From DTU013 sp964490975 (lineage in GTDB: Bacteria; Bacillota; Clostridia; Acetivibrionales; DTU013): 64,000 bases of DNA. The stretch is taken from the NCBI GenBank assembly GCA_964490975.1, contig CAZBEQ010000009.1, positions 1-64,000 of the forward strand, given 5' to 3'. The notes below the pieces were generated by a model. That model was not told the DNA's origin, did no database searches, and was given only the letters and a program-made list of their open reading frames with translations. The stretch's first letter is position 1. Each line of letters opens with the position of its first letter. Positions 52,459 through 61,840 of the stretch are shown here, in pieces. The position numbers were made by a program, and so were the translations under genes.

Positions 52459-54246
52459 TCAACCTCTGCCGCCGTTGTACAGCTTAGATAATATCCATTT
52501 TCTAGAGATTTTAGGCTGGCGTTTTTTATCAAGCGGATCGGCGTAATCCGGACGCTGCTCCTGCTTCCATATAGGCCATCTTACCAGCAGGTTGCGGTTT
52601 TTTTTGGTTTTTGGAGCAAGTTGGCTGAAATATGGTACACCAAATGAGTTCAGACTTACAGCACAAGCCATAAATATAATTAGAGCAAGTGATATGCCAT
52701 AAAAGCCAAGAAATGCTCCGGATAGAATATAAATCAGCCTCATGATTCTGATGGCAAATGCGAGGCTGAAATCAGGTATTGCAAAATTCCCAAGGCCTGT
52801 GACAGCAACTATGATGATCAGCACAGGGCTAACGAGATTCGCCTGGACAGCAGCCTGTCCCAGAATAAGGGCACCTATGATGCCTATGGTATTTCCTATA
52901 ATGCCAGGTATACGGATACCTGCTTCACGTATCAGCTCAAATGAAAGCTCCATTAGTATGACTTCTGCTACGGTTGGAAATGGAACGTTTTCCTTAGCTT
53001 GGGCTATTGCGATCAGTAGGTCTGTCGGGATCATTTCTCTGTGAAAGGTAGTAAGAGCGACATATAGACCGGGCAGAAGCGTTGCTACTATTACCGCAAA
53101 TAGTCTGATGAATCTTAGGAAGGTGCCGTATTGCCACTTCAATGACGTGTCCTCGGGAGTGTGTAAAAAATCAAAAATCGTTACAGGCACAATAAGCGCG
53201 AACGGGGTCCCATCGGCCAGAATAGCCACCTTACCTTCAGAAAGCTGGGATACAGTCCGGTCAGGCCTTTCGGTGGAGATAATAGTTGGAAAAATGGAAA
53301 GCGGGTTATCATCAATATACTGTTCCAGCACTCCGTCACCCATAATGATATCCGTTACAACTCCTTTGATCCTTCGCTTGACTTCATCTACAAGTGAAGG
53401 ATTTGCCAGATCCTTCAGATAAAGGACTGCAACTAGTTCATTATTTCGTTCTCCCAGCTTGATGAATTCTGTTGTAAGCTCTCTGTTTTTCAGTATTCTT
53501 CGAATAAGTGTGATATTAGTCCTGAGGTTTTCGTTATATGCTTCCTGAGGGCCTTTGACTACGCCTTCTACCTGCGGCTTGTCCACATTGCGCTTATCAA
53601 AACCCTTCGTTTCACAAAGTATGTAATTGGGATAACCATCTATGCATATGCCTGTATTACCTGTAAGAACATCATTTATGGCCTTTTCCTGTGTATCTGC
53701 CTTTTCGATCTGATGTGTCTCTATAATGCTGTCATATACGTAGTCAAATAGGTTTTTCCCTCCCAAATCAGTGTATTTGCTCTTGTCCAACAGAGGCCTT
53801 AAAACCGAAAGATTAATCGTATTCCGGTCTGCCATACCATCCAGATAGAATATGAAGGCATTTACACCATCGCCTATGCAAAATCTGCGCAGGACGATGT
53901 CCTTGTTGCCCGGGTGATTGAATGCCTGTTCAATGTACGAAAGGTTATCTGCAAGCTTATCATTTATCTTTGTTTTTTTGCTTTCCTTCTCATCGCTCTT
54001 TTTTTTGCTTGATTGCTTGATACCTGGCTTTTTGCCTGCTGCGGCTGTGCCTGGACGGTGAGACTTGCTGCTGCGGTCTTTGGTACCGTCACGACTATGG
54101 CTATTGCTGTTGCTATTGCCTGCAGTGCCGCTGTAGCTTGCATCTTCTGAGCCGCCTTCAGTTGCTGCATTATTACCTGTCGAATTACCAAAAGCATTAT
54201 AGGATGTAGCTTTATCTTTGTATATCAGCCATGAGAAAATGTTCAA
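52459..54246 (-). CDS. GerA-family germinant receptor subunit with low-complexity N-terminal insert
   Basis: The conserved body is typical GerA: soluble domain (DIVLRRFCIGDGVNAFIFYL, ETKGFDKRNVDKPQVEGVVK), then about five helices with PFPTVAEVILMELSFELIRE. Residues ~10-90 are an unusual Asn/Ser/Gly then Lys/Ser-rich stretch (GNSNSNSHSRDGTK, KQSSKKKSDEKESKKTK), longer than in most homologues. I choose TTG 54246 because GAGGTGAT is eight bases upstream and the product starts NIFSWLIYKDK as in relatives; a GTG at 54258 has no site. Length from this start is 595 residues. Confidence 0.92.
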   Translation of the reverse strand: MNIFSWLIYKDKATSYNAFGNSTGNNAATEGGSEDASYSGTAGNSNSNSHSRDGTKDRSSKSHRPGTAAAGKKPGIKQSSKKKSDEKESKKTKINDKLADNLSYIEQAFNHPGNKDIVLRRFCIGDGVNAFIFYLDGMADRNTINLSVLRPLLDKSKYTDLGGKNLFDYVYDSIIETHQIEKADTQEKAINDVLTGNTGICIDGYPNYILCETKGFDKRNVDKPQVEGVVKGPQEAYNENLRTNITLIRRILKNRELTTEFIKLGERNNELVAVLYLKDLANPSLVDEVKRRIKGVVTDIIMGDGVLEQYIDDNPLSIFPTIISTERPDRTVSQLSEGKVAILADGTPFALIVPVTIFDFLHTPEDTSLKWQYGTFLRFIRLFAVIVATLLPGLYVALTTFHREMIPTDLLIAIAQAKENVPFPTVAEVILMELSFELIREAGIRIPGIIGNTIGIIGALILGQAAVQANLVSPVLIIIVAVTGLGNFAIPDFSLAFAIRIMRLIYILSGAFLGFYGISLALIIFMACAVSLNSFGVPYFSQLAPKTKKNRNLLVRWPIWKQEQRPDYADPLDKKRQPKISRKWILSKLYNGGRG

Positions 54247-54322
54247 GCCGGAAATCACCTCGTTATATTATTTCCTCATTCGTTGCTAAATATGTCTGCG
54301 ATTCACTTTACTTGTGGAATTG

Positions 54323-54676
54323 TTAAGTTTTATTGCGGTAAAGGCGGCTTTCTTGTATATCTTTTATCCCTGTCAGGATAGTCAATATAAGGTGCAGGAA
54401 GTTACTGCCTACAGAAGAGATCAGACCTGCAAACAATTGCTGCACTATTGCGGGTTCATCGACAGCCGGGATGTCTATGCCAATCTGCAGCATTAAGCAG
54501 ATTAGGGTGCCCAGAAACACCGTAAGTATGATCTTTTCTGCCTTTGTACATTCCTTGAAGTCCGATTTCATTATACGGTTCTTGATTTTCAGGTATATGG
54601 GTTTGACAAGCTCAGTGATCCGTTCTGCAGCAGCTGCCGCAGAAGCAACTATGGCAAGACTTTCTACGAAACTCAT
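54323..54676 (-). CDS. Small membrane protein upstream of the ger operon, unknown
   Basis: 117 residues with an amphipathic N-terminus (VESLAIVASAAAAAERITEL), a basic segment, and two hydrophobic helices (IILTVFLGTLICLMLQIGI; LFAGLISSVGSNFLHLILTI). I do not recognise the family. It lies 76 bp before gerA on the same strand and may be the first gene of the operon. A CATAGTA word upstream resembles a sigma-G -10 box, which would suit forespore expression, but the -35 match is poor. Confidence 0.65.
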   Translation of the reverse strand: MSFVESLAIVASAAAAAERITELVKPIYLKIKNRIMKSDFKECTKAEKIILTVFLGTLICLMLQIGIDIPAVDEPAIVQQLFAGLISSVGSNFLHLILTILTGIKDIQESRLYRNKT

Positions 54677-54735
54677 ATATCATTTCTCATTTTATTATTA
54701 CTCTTTTTTATACTATGCAGTTAAGTGCTAAAATA

Positions 54736-54809
54736 TTGACTGCTTTACTCTAAAGTGCTAGTATACATAAGGGCTATTTATTGACTTTGAATTAATATAT
54801 TCTTATGAA
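54736..54809 (+). promoter_or_regulatory. Two candidate sigma-A promoters of the Ehr-like operon
   Basis: TTGACT (54736-54741), 17 bp, TAGTAT (54759-54764); and TTGACT (54781-54786), 17 bp, TATGAA (54804-54809). The word AAGTGCTA occurs at 54723-54730 and 54753-54760, 30 bp apart, flanking the first -35 box and overlapping its -10 box, a possible operator. Confidence 0.6.
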
Positions 54810-54842
54810 GTAGTTTTTTTGACTTATGGGGGTTATGTTGAG

Positions 54843-56885
54843 ATGGGTTATCATACGCTAGAAGCTTTAATGAAACTATCCGTTATCATTTTTCTTACAG
54901 CAGCAGCAGCTTCTTTGCTTTTCTCAAAACGACACAAAATGTGTAATATTGTTTCAAATATACTGAACATGACAGCTTCCGTCTCAGGCGCAGCCGCCGC
55001 TGTTATATACCTGATGCAGGGAGGCAAGCCCATACAGATATTTTGCATACAGTCTTCAGTACCTATAGTGAACCTTGATATGACGCTTGACAGGCTTTCG
55101 GCATTTTTCATACTTGCGCTGTGTGTACTTGTATTATGCGTTTCAATTTATTCTATAGGGTATGTTTCACATTACTATGGCAAAAGGAATGTAGGCGTTT
55201 TCAACTTTCTTTATTCTACCTTCATACTGTCGATGCTCCTTGTGATGACTGCAGGTAATGCGGTCTTCTTTTTTGCAGTATGGGAGATCATGGCAGTCGT
55301 CTCGTATTTTCTTGTTGTTTTTGAGTCCGAGCATTGTGAAAAGCAAAAGGCGGGAACGCTTTATATCATAATGACACACATAGGAACTGCTTTCCTTATG
55401 ATAGCTTTCATGATGATGTACAGCTATACAAAAACCTTTGACATCTCAGCCGATGCTTCAGCGATACCTCCTGCAGCCAGAAATACCATGTTCATATTTT
55501 TTCTCATAGGTTTTGGTACCAAAGCAGGTGTAATACCGCTGCATATCTGGCTCCCGCGTGCACATCCCGCTGCGCCCGGCAATATTTCGTCACTTATGTC
55601 GGGCATAATGATAAAGACAGCCATATACGGACTTCTGAGGTTTGTGCTGGTATACCTGGGAGTGGAGAATACCTGGTGGGGTGTAGTGCTTTTAGCTGTC
55701 GGTATCGTTTCTGCAGTACTTGGTGTTGCATATGCGTTTGTAGAAAATAATATCAAGAGACTTCTTGCATACAGCAGTATCGAAAATATAGGGATCATAC
55801 TTATCGGTATGGGAACTGCATTCATAGCATTCTCCATGAAAAATGGGGCGGCGGGCGCGCTGGCAATTGCTGCAGCTCTTTTCCACACATTTAATCACAC
55901 TCTGTTCAAAGGTGGATTATTCATGGGAGCCGGATCGGTTCATTTTTCTACCCATACTTTGAATATGGAGCATCTGGGCGGACTCATCAAAAAAATGCCC
56001 GTAACAGCCGTACTTGTGCTCGGAGGAGCCCTGTCGATCTCGGCTATAGTTCCGTTCAATGGATTTGCAAGCGAATGGCTGACACTCCAGTCGATTTTCA
56101 GTGTTATCATTCCGGGTGAGGCAATGATCGATATAACAGCGATACTTGCTGTAGCAGCGTTGGCCTTGGCGGGTGCACTGGCTGCGGCTACCTTCGTGAA
56201 GTTTTTTGGGATATCGTTTTTGGGTGTCAGCAGGACCGAGCATGCTGAATATGCCAGAGAAGTGCCTGCAGTAATGAGTATAGGCACAGGACTTCTTATA
56301 GTTCCATGTCTGGTGCTTGGGCTTTTCCCGATGATATTTCTGAGGCTCACTGACGGCTTGGTTACCGAACTTGCGGGACAATCGGTCATAGAGCAGCTGG
56401 ATGGGCCCCTGCTCATAGCAAAATATCAGGCTGCGGCAAACGGCAACGCCATTTCTCCGCTTGAGATAATGGTACTTCTGCTGGCACTGTTAATTCTTAC
56501 ATTCCTCGTTATAAGGCTAATTGGTGGAAAGTACATTGAACGAAAATATGGGACCTGGGACTGCGGCTTTAAAGCGTTGAACTCCAGGATGCAGTACAGC
56601 TCTACGGGCTTTTCGAAGCCGGTGCAGATAGTATTCAGGATACTTTTCAGACCGTCAAGACAGCTGAAAGTCACCGGAAATGACCGTTATCATCCTGAAA
56701 GCATGGAATATACAACAGAGACAGAGTCGATTTTTGAAAAATACATATATCTGCCGATACTCAATTTCGCCAGGAAAATTTCAAGAAGGACGAAGTTTGC
56801 CGTACAGACAGGAAGTGTACACAGGTACCTTACTTATATATTTATTGCAGTTTTGCTGCTTATGCTTTATAACAAGCTAGCTTGA
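54843..56885 (+). CDS. Proton-pumping membrane subunit, HyfB/HycC-like (Ehr complex)
   Basis: 680 residues (HyfB is ~670) with about 16 membrane helices. It belongs to the NuoL/MrpA antiporter-like family: FGTKAGVIPLHIWLPRAHPA and LLAYSSIENIGIIL carry the usual Lys and His of the proton path, and WEIMAVVSYFLV the Glu. It should move protons (or Na+) across the membrane. ATG 54843 is preferred over TTG 54819, with GGGGG ten bases upstream. It is the first gene of a six-gene operon. Confidence 0.9.
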   Translation: MGYHTLEALMKLSVIIFLTAAAASLLFSKRHKMCNIVSNILNMTASVSGAAAAVIYLMQGGKPIQIFCIQSSVPIVNLDMTLDRLSAFFILALCVLVLCVSIYSIGYVSHYYGKRNVGVFNFLYSTFILSMLLVMTAGNAVFFFAVWEIMAVVSYFLVVFESEHCEKQKAGTLYIIMTHIGTAFLMIAFMMMYSYTKTFDISADASAIPPAARNTMFIFFLIGFGTKAGVIPLHIWLPRAHPAAPGNISSLMSGIMIKTAIYGLLRFVLVYLGVENTWWGVVLLAVGIVSAVLGVAYAFVENNIKRLLAYSSIENIGIILIGMGTAFIAFSMKNGAAGALAIAAALFHTFNHTLFKGGLFMGAGSVHFSTHTLNMEHLGGLIKKMPVTAVLVLGGALSISAIVPFNGFASEWLTLQSIFSVIIPGEAMIDITAILAVAALALAGALAAATFVKFFGISFLGVSRTEHAEYAREVPAVMSIGTGLLIVPCLVLGLFPMIFLRLTDGLVTELAGQSVIEQLDGPLLIAKYQAAANGNAISPLEIMVLLLALLILTFLVIRLIGGKYIERKYGTWDCGFKALNSRMQYSSTGFSKPVQIVFRILFRPSRQLKVTGNDRYHPESMEYTTETESIFEKYIYLPILNFARKISRRTKFAVQTGSVHRYLTYIFIAVLLLMLYNKLA

Positions 56886-56903
56886 TCGAATGGGGAGAAT
56901 AGT

Positions 56904-57863
56904 ATGACCGGTTTTTTGAGTAATTTAATATACATTGTGGTTCAGTTCATCGTTATAGTTCTGGCTGCGCCTCTTGTAGACGGGGTGATCAAGAAGATAA
57001 AGGCCCTGACCCAGAAGAGGAAGGGTGCCCCGTTGCTGCAGATGTACTATGATTTGTTCAAACTGCTGAAAAAAAGTTCTGTAGTTTCTGAAACTTCATC
57101 ATGGGTATTTAAAGCTGCACCTTACGTTGTGTTCATTACTGCTGCTGTGGCGGGACTGATGGTCCCGGCATCAACACTGTTTACACCTGAGGGCTTTCCC
57201 GGTGATATTATATTGATAGTTTATCTGCTTGCGCTGGGAAGGTTTTTCATGATGCTTGCGGGACTCGACACGGGCAGCACCTTCGGAGGAATGGGCAGTA
57301 GCAGGGAAGCTATGATTTCGTCACTTACAGAGCCTTCGATAATGGTTTCGCTCTTTACTGCAGGACTTGCGGCGGGTACTACTTCCTTATCCGGCATAAT
57401 GCAGGCATCAAAGGGACTTGGGATGCCATTGTCACAACCGCTTTATATAATGCTGTTCCTTACATTTCTGATAGTTATTATTGCTGAAACTTCCAGGACA
57501 CCGGTGGATGATCCGGCTACCCACCTCGAATTGACAATGGTACACGAGGCCATGATCCTTGAATACTCAGGAAGGCACTTGGCACTGATGGAACTCGGGG
57601 CATCGATTAAGCAGCTGGTTTTCATAACTATACTGGTAAACATATGCCTGCCTCATGATCAGCTTTTTGCAGCTGCCGGTATCGCTGCGGTGCTTTTGTC
57701 ACTTGTGCTTTATCTCTTGAAGGTGGTTTTTGCCGCTGCTATAGTTGCGTTAATAGAAGTAAGTACGGTCAAGTTCAGATTTTTCAGTGTACCAAACCTT
57801 GCGGCACTGTCGTTTATACTTGCTTTCACAGGGTTTCTGGAGCACTTTGTTCTTGGGAGGTAA
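56904..57863 (+). CDS. NuoH/HyfC-like membrane subunit (Ehr complex)
   Basis: 319 residues, eight helices. It matches the complex-I subunit 1 family: APLVDGVIKKIKALTQKRKG, QMYYDLFKLLKK and AETSRTPVDDPATHLELTMV with the conserved acidic residues of the quinone/proton region. It anchors the soluble arm to the membrane arm. It begins 18 bp after the previous gene; its stop overlaps the next start. Confidence 0.93.
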   Translation: MTGFLSNLIYIVVQFIVIVLAAPLVDGVIKKIKALTQKRKGAPLLQMYYDLFKLLKKSSVVSETSSWVFKAAPYVVFITAAVAGLMVPASTLFTPEGFPGDIILIVYLLALGRFFMMLAGLDTGSTFGGMGSSREAMISSLTEPSIMVSLFTAGLAAGTTSLSGIMQASKGLGMPLSQPLYIMLFLTFLIVIIAETSRTPVDDPATHLELTMVHEAMILEYSGRHLALMELGASIKQLVFITILVNICLPHDQLFAAAGIAAVLLSLVLYLLKVVFAAAIVALIEVSTVKFRFFSVPNLAALSFILAFTGFLEHFVLGR

Positions 57864-58522
57864 TGATGGAAAATTTTAATGATATATTATCGGTATTGAT
57901 ACTGCTAACGGCGTTCTTGCTGATGGCAAATAAAAGGGTTAAATCCTATATCCGCACTTTCAGGCTGCAGTCTGCGCTGATAGCGTTTGCGGCAGGAGTC
58001 ATGGGCTTAAGAAATTTCCTTCATGAAGGAAGTATCGACGTTCTGATACTGTGTATCATAATAGTGGCACTGAAGGTAATATACATACCGAACCTTCTGA
58101 ACAAGACTTTTGCCGGCGTTGGATATAAGGTCGAAAAGGACTTTTATTTGAATGTACCATCGCTGATACTTATCTGCTGCGGGCTTGTTGTGTTTTCATA
58201 TTACTGTATTTCAGAGATTTCATATTTTGTTGAGGGAGGGATCACTGCTCAGGTGGTCAACTCTGTCTCTCTTGTGCTGATTGGGTTGTTTTTCATGATC
58301 AGCAGAAAGAAAGCTATCGGTCAGATCGTTGGATTTCTTGTAATAGAAAACGGCATATTTGTAACTGCTATGTTTGCTGCAAACGGAATGCCGTTCATAG
58401 TTGACATGGGTATATTTATTGACATTATTACAGCTGTTTTGATAATGGGTATCATAGTGTTCAGGATCAATGAGAAATTTGATTCTATAGATATAAACAA
58501 ATTAAAGAAACTGAGGGGTTAG
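57863..58522 (+). CDS. HyfE-like membrane subunit (Ehr complex)
   Basis: 219 residues with about seven helices. Family features are VIENGIFVTAMFAANGMPFI and the C-terminal FRINEKFDSIDINKLKKLRG (HyfE ends DTLDTRRFTALR-like). The HyfE group resembles NuoK fused to a NuoJ-like part. The start is ATG ATG; the second ATG (57866) has better spacing from GGGAGG. Confidence 0.9.
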   Translation: MMENFNDILSVLILLTAFLLMANKRVKSYIRTFRLQSALIAFAAGVMGLRNFLHEGSIDVLILCIIIVALKVIYIPNLLNKTFAGVGYKVEKDFYLNVPSLILICCGLVVFSYYCISEISYFVEGGITAQVVNSVSLVLIGLFFMISRKKAIGQIVGFLVIENGIFVTAMFAANGMPFIVDMGIFIDIITAVLIMGIIVFRINEKFDSIDINKLKKLRG

Positions 58523-58526
58523 TAAG

Positions 58527-60233
58527 ATGGGGTTCCTTCTTTGGATATTGCCGCTTTTATCGGTGCCTGTTTTTGCTTTGTTAAAACAAAGAAAGGCATG
58601 GCACGCCGTAAGCATCATAACTTCAGCAGCGATGCTTGCAGCTGCAGCGAAGGCAACTGTCAGCGTGATCAATACAGGCTTGTTGGAGTATGCAGCCTTG
58701 GGCGGATTGTTCCATATAGATCCGCTTAGCATAATCATTATCGACATTGTGGTGGTAATAGGTTTTTTGGCCGCCGTATTCTCAATGGGATATCTTAACG
58801 AGGAACTGAAACATGGCAAGATAGAGGGAAGCAAAATAAAGCTTTACTATATGCTTATGTATGTTTTTATGTTTACAATGATATTTGCGCTCAGTGTCAG
58901 AAACATGGGTATAATGTGGATCGCTATAGAAGCAACCACCCTTGCATCTGCTTTCCTTGTAGGCTTCTACAACGATAAGCGTGCGACCGAGGCAACATGG
59001 AAGTATGTGATTATATGTTCTGTAGGTATTGCTGTTGCGATGCTTGGAATCATATTCCTCCATTTGTCGTCAACGGGTCTGCTTGAAGGATCAAAGCAGC
59101 TTGACTGGACGGCTTTATACGGCGAAGCGGACAAACTGAAAAGCCCGCTTCTGAGACTTGCATTCATTTTTATTCTGGTCGGCTTCGGCACAAAGGCAGG
59201 CCTATCACCCATGCATACCTGGCTGCCCGATGCCCACAGCCAGTCGCCGTCACCTATCAGCGCGCTTTTGTCGGGAGTACTTCTAAACAGCGCAATGTAT
59301 GCAATAATAAGGACTGTATCTATAGTAAATAAAAACCTGGGCAGCAGCGTTTTTACAGGAAGGATACTGATTGCTGCCGGCATGCTCTCGATTGTCACCG
59401 CCGCTTTGTTTATACTGACACAGAAGGATTATAAAAGATTACTGGCATACTCCAGTATCGAGCATATGGGTATAATAGCAGTTTCGATCGGTGTTTTTAC
59501 TCCGGCTGCGGTTTTTGCAGGACTATTTCATATGATAAACCATTCGTTTACTAAATCGATGCTGTTCCTTACGTCTGGCAGCATACTTCAAAAATACGGC
59601 ACAAGGGAAATTTCAAGAGTAAAGGGCTTGCTCAGGATGCTTCCGGTATCAGGGACGATATTTTTCCTGGGATTGTTTGCAATAGCCGGCACACCGCCAT
59701 TTAGTGTATTTGCCAGTGAGTTCAACGTAATGACTGCTATATTTGAGAATGGCGGCTTTGTACTGGGAGCGGTCTTTGCTTTGCTGCTTGCGTTAGTTTT
59801 TACGGGCATAGCCTTCTCGCTGTTCAAAATATTCTGGAGCAGCAGGGGGGACGGTTCTGCAGAGAATAAGAATATTGCTGAGAGCTGTAAGGACAGCTGC
59901 GAGAGCAGTGAAGATAGCTATGAAAGCAGTGAGGACAGCTGCGAGAGCAGTGAAGATAGCTATGAAAGCAGTGAGGACAGCTGCGAGAGCAGTGAAGATA
60001 GCTATGAAAACAGTGGGGACAGCTGCGAAACAGAAAGCGACAGCTGCGAGACTGAAAGCGAAAGCTCTGAGTCCAGTGCAAATCACACGGCATTAGTTGC
60101 AGGGGAGACAAACAAGGCGGGAACGGTCGTAATAGCAGTATTGCTTGCTGTCATACTGTTCATGGGCTTTTATATGCCTTCAGAATTAAAGGAACTGCTC
60201 ACAAAGGCACAGCAGATCATTATCGGAGGATAG
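58527..60233 (+). CDS. Antiporter-like membrane subunit, HyfF-like, with acidic Ser-rich repeat insert (Ehr complex)
   Basis: 568 residues; HyfF is ~525. The core is NuoN/MrpD-like: FGTKAGLSPMHTWLPDAHSQ, LLAYSSIEHMGIIA and WIAIEATTLASAFLV. Between the last two helices (residues ~445-520) lies an insert of SCESSEDSYESSED repeats, not found in typical members. The insert is very acidic and must sit outside the membrane. Gene spacing (4 bp before, 3 bp after) shows tight operon coupling. Confidence 0.9.
   Translation: MGFLLWILPLLSVPVFALLKQRKAWHAVSIITSAAMLAAAAKATVSVINTGLLEYAALGGLFHIDPLSIIIIDIVVVIGFLAAVFSMGYLNEELKHGKIEGSKIKLYYMLMYVFMFTMIFALSVRNMGIMWIAIEATTLASAFLVGFYNDKRATEATWKYVIICSVGIAVAMLGIIFLHLSSTGLLEGSKQLDWTALYGEADKLKSPLLRLAFIFILVGFGTKAGLSPMHTWLPDAHSQSPSPISALLSGVLLNSAMYAIIRTVSIVNKNLGSSVFTGRILIAAGMLSIVTAALFILTQKDYKRLLAYSSIEHMGIIAVSIGVFTPAAVFAGLFHMINHSFTKSMLFLTSGSILQKYGTREISRVKGLLRMLPVSGTIFFLGLFAIAGTPPFSVFASEFNVMTAIFENGGFVLGAVFALLLALVFTGIAFSLFKIFWSSRGDGSAENKNIAESCKDSCESSEDSYESSEDSCESSEDSYESSEDSCESSEDSYENSGDSCETESDSCETESESSESSANHTALVAGETNKAGTVVIAVLLAVILFMGFYMPSELKELLTKAQQIIIGG
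59895..60062 (+). repeat. 42-bp tandem repeats within the HyfF-like gene
   Basis: Three copies of a 42-bp unit (14 codons, SCESSEDSYESSED) at 59895, 59937 and 59979 are followed by two copies of a 21-bp unit (SCETESD/E). The DNA identity is high, so expansion is recent. Long overlapping frames seen on both strands here are by-products of the repeat. Confidence 0.95.
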
Positions 60234-60236
60234 GAA

Positions 60237-61820
60237 ATGAGCGCTGAAGAAAAAGTAATACAACTTATAAATGAATTTGGCGAGTATATACTGTCAAGTT
60301 CTGTATACAACGGCAACGAGCATTATATTGAAATCGATGCTGAAATGGTTGCCAGGATTTCGGAATTTATTTACAAAAAGCTGGGGTGCCCATTGGCATC
60401 AATGTTTGCGTCAGATGAAAGGAATTTGTCCGGGAATTACTGTATTTACTATACATTTGCAGACAGAAGCGCCGCAAGGCTGTTTGTATTGAAAACCGTC
60501 CACAGTCCCGATAATATGACCTTCAGATCGATATGCACACAGGTACCCGCTGCGGCGCTCTATGAAAGAGAAATAAAAGATATGTTCGGTCTTGTCCCAT
60601 TGGAACATCCCGATCCCGGCAGGCTTGTCTTTCATAGTAACTGGCCCGAGGGTCAATATCCTCTTAGAAAGGATTTCGATGCCTCCGTTAAGCCGGAAAG
60701 GGCAAATGTGGAAATTGCCTTTAAAAAGGTAAATGGAGAGGGAGTATTTGAAGTGCCTGTTGGCCCTGTCCATGCGGGCATTATCGAACCGGGGCATTTC
60801 AGGTTCAGTGTTGCTGGTGAGCCAATAATCAATCTGGAGGCTCAGCTTTACTTTGTGCATAAGGGTATTGAGAAAATGTGCGAGGGTCAGTCAATAGAGA
60901 AATGCCTTTTTATTGCAGAGCGTATTTCCGGTGATGAATCCTTCACAAATTCAATGGCTTACTGTCAGGCAGTCGAGAGAGCAGCAGGTATTGAAATACC
61001 TTTGCGTGCTAAATATACAAGGGTGGTTTTTGCAGAAATGGAACGGCTGACAAGCCATCTTGGTGACCTTGCGGGTATTTGCCTTGATGTGGCCTATGGC
61101 TTTGCCGCCTTTCAGTTCAGGATGTTGAGGGGATGGAGCTACCAGATAGCAGATATACTTTGCAGCATGAGGTTTTTAAGGAATGTCAATAAACCTGGCG
61201 GTATAAGGAAGGATTTTGTTAGCGGGAAAGAGAAGAAAGTACTGGAGCTGCTTGAAAGAATAAAGAGTGAACTGACCGACACGGCTGCTATTATCCGGGC
61301 AAACAACCTTTTTATCGATAGAGTTGAGAATACCGGTGTACTGTCGCTGCGGACGGCGCTTGATCTGAATGCCGTCGGACCTGCCGGGCGTGCAGCAGGC
61401 GTTCGGAATGATGTAAGAAAAAGCTTTCCTTACGCGGCTTATGGTGAATTGGAATTCAAGGTGCCCGAGCACAATAACGGGGATGTTAACTGTAGGATGA
61501 ATGTTAAGATAGAAGAATGCCTTGAGTCAATTGATATAATTACAAAAGCCTTGAATGGGATGCCATCAGGAAGTATTTCGGAAGCGTTGCCTGCAATAAA
61601 GCCATACGTTTCTGCTTTCGGTATGACTGAGGCGCCAAGGGGCGAAAACGTGCACTGGCTGATGATCGGTGAGAACAATACGATTTTCAGATACAAGATA
61701 AGAACACCGTCCTTCTGTAACTGGCCGGCAGTATGTCATGCGGTGAAGGGCAATGTCATACCTGATTTCCCGCTTATCAACAAGAGCTTTAACCTGTCAT
61801 ATGCGGGGAATGACCTGTAA
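60237..61820 (+). CDS. HycE/HyfG-like large subunit lacking the NiFe ligands (Ehr complex)
   Basis: 527 residues: an N-terminal NuoC-like domain (~1-160, EREIKDMFGLVPLEHPDPGR) and a NuoD/hydrogenase-large-like domain. In group 4 hydrogenases the L1 motif is CGxC after ER[IV]; here it is ERISGDE (Ser231, Glu234). The L2 motif DPCxxC is here NLSYAG (Ser521, Gly524), six residues from the end, and no maturation tail follows. All four metal ligands are gone, so this cannot be a NiFe hydrogenase. This matches published Ehr (energy-converting hydrogenase-related) complexes, whose electron donor and acceptor are unknown. Confidence 0.92.
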   Translation: MSAEEKVIQLINEFGEYILSSSVYNGNEHYIEIDAEMVARISEFIYKKLGCPLASMFASDERNLSGNYCIYYTFADRSAARLFVLKTVHSPDNMTFRSICTQVPAAALYEREIKDMFGLVPLEHPDPGRLVFHSNWPEGQYPLRKDFDASVKPERANVEIAFKKVNGEGVFEVPVGPVHAGIIEPGHFRFSVAGEPIINLEAQLYFVHKGIEKMCEGQSIEKCLFIAERISGDESFTNSMAYCQAVERAAGIEIPLRAKYTRVVFAEMERLTSHLGDLAGICLDVAYGFAAFQFRMLRGWSYQIADILCSMRFLRNVNKPGGIRKDFVSGKEKKVLELLERIKSELTDTAAIIRANNLFIDRVENTGVLSLRTALDLNAVGPAGRAAGVRNDVRKSFPYAAYGELEFKVPEHNNGDVNCRMNVKIEECLESIDIITKALNGMPSGSISEALPAIKPYVSAFGMTEAPRGENVHWLMIGENNTIFRYKIRTPSFCNWPAVCHAVKGNVIPDFPLINKSFNLSYAGNDL

Positions 61821-61840
61821 AAGGGGATCGGAGGATTGAA

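Noticed and set aside
59793..60111. Overlapping frames on both strands (~73-97 codons)
   Set aside because: They arise from the 42-bp repeats and have repetitive, non-conserved products.
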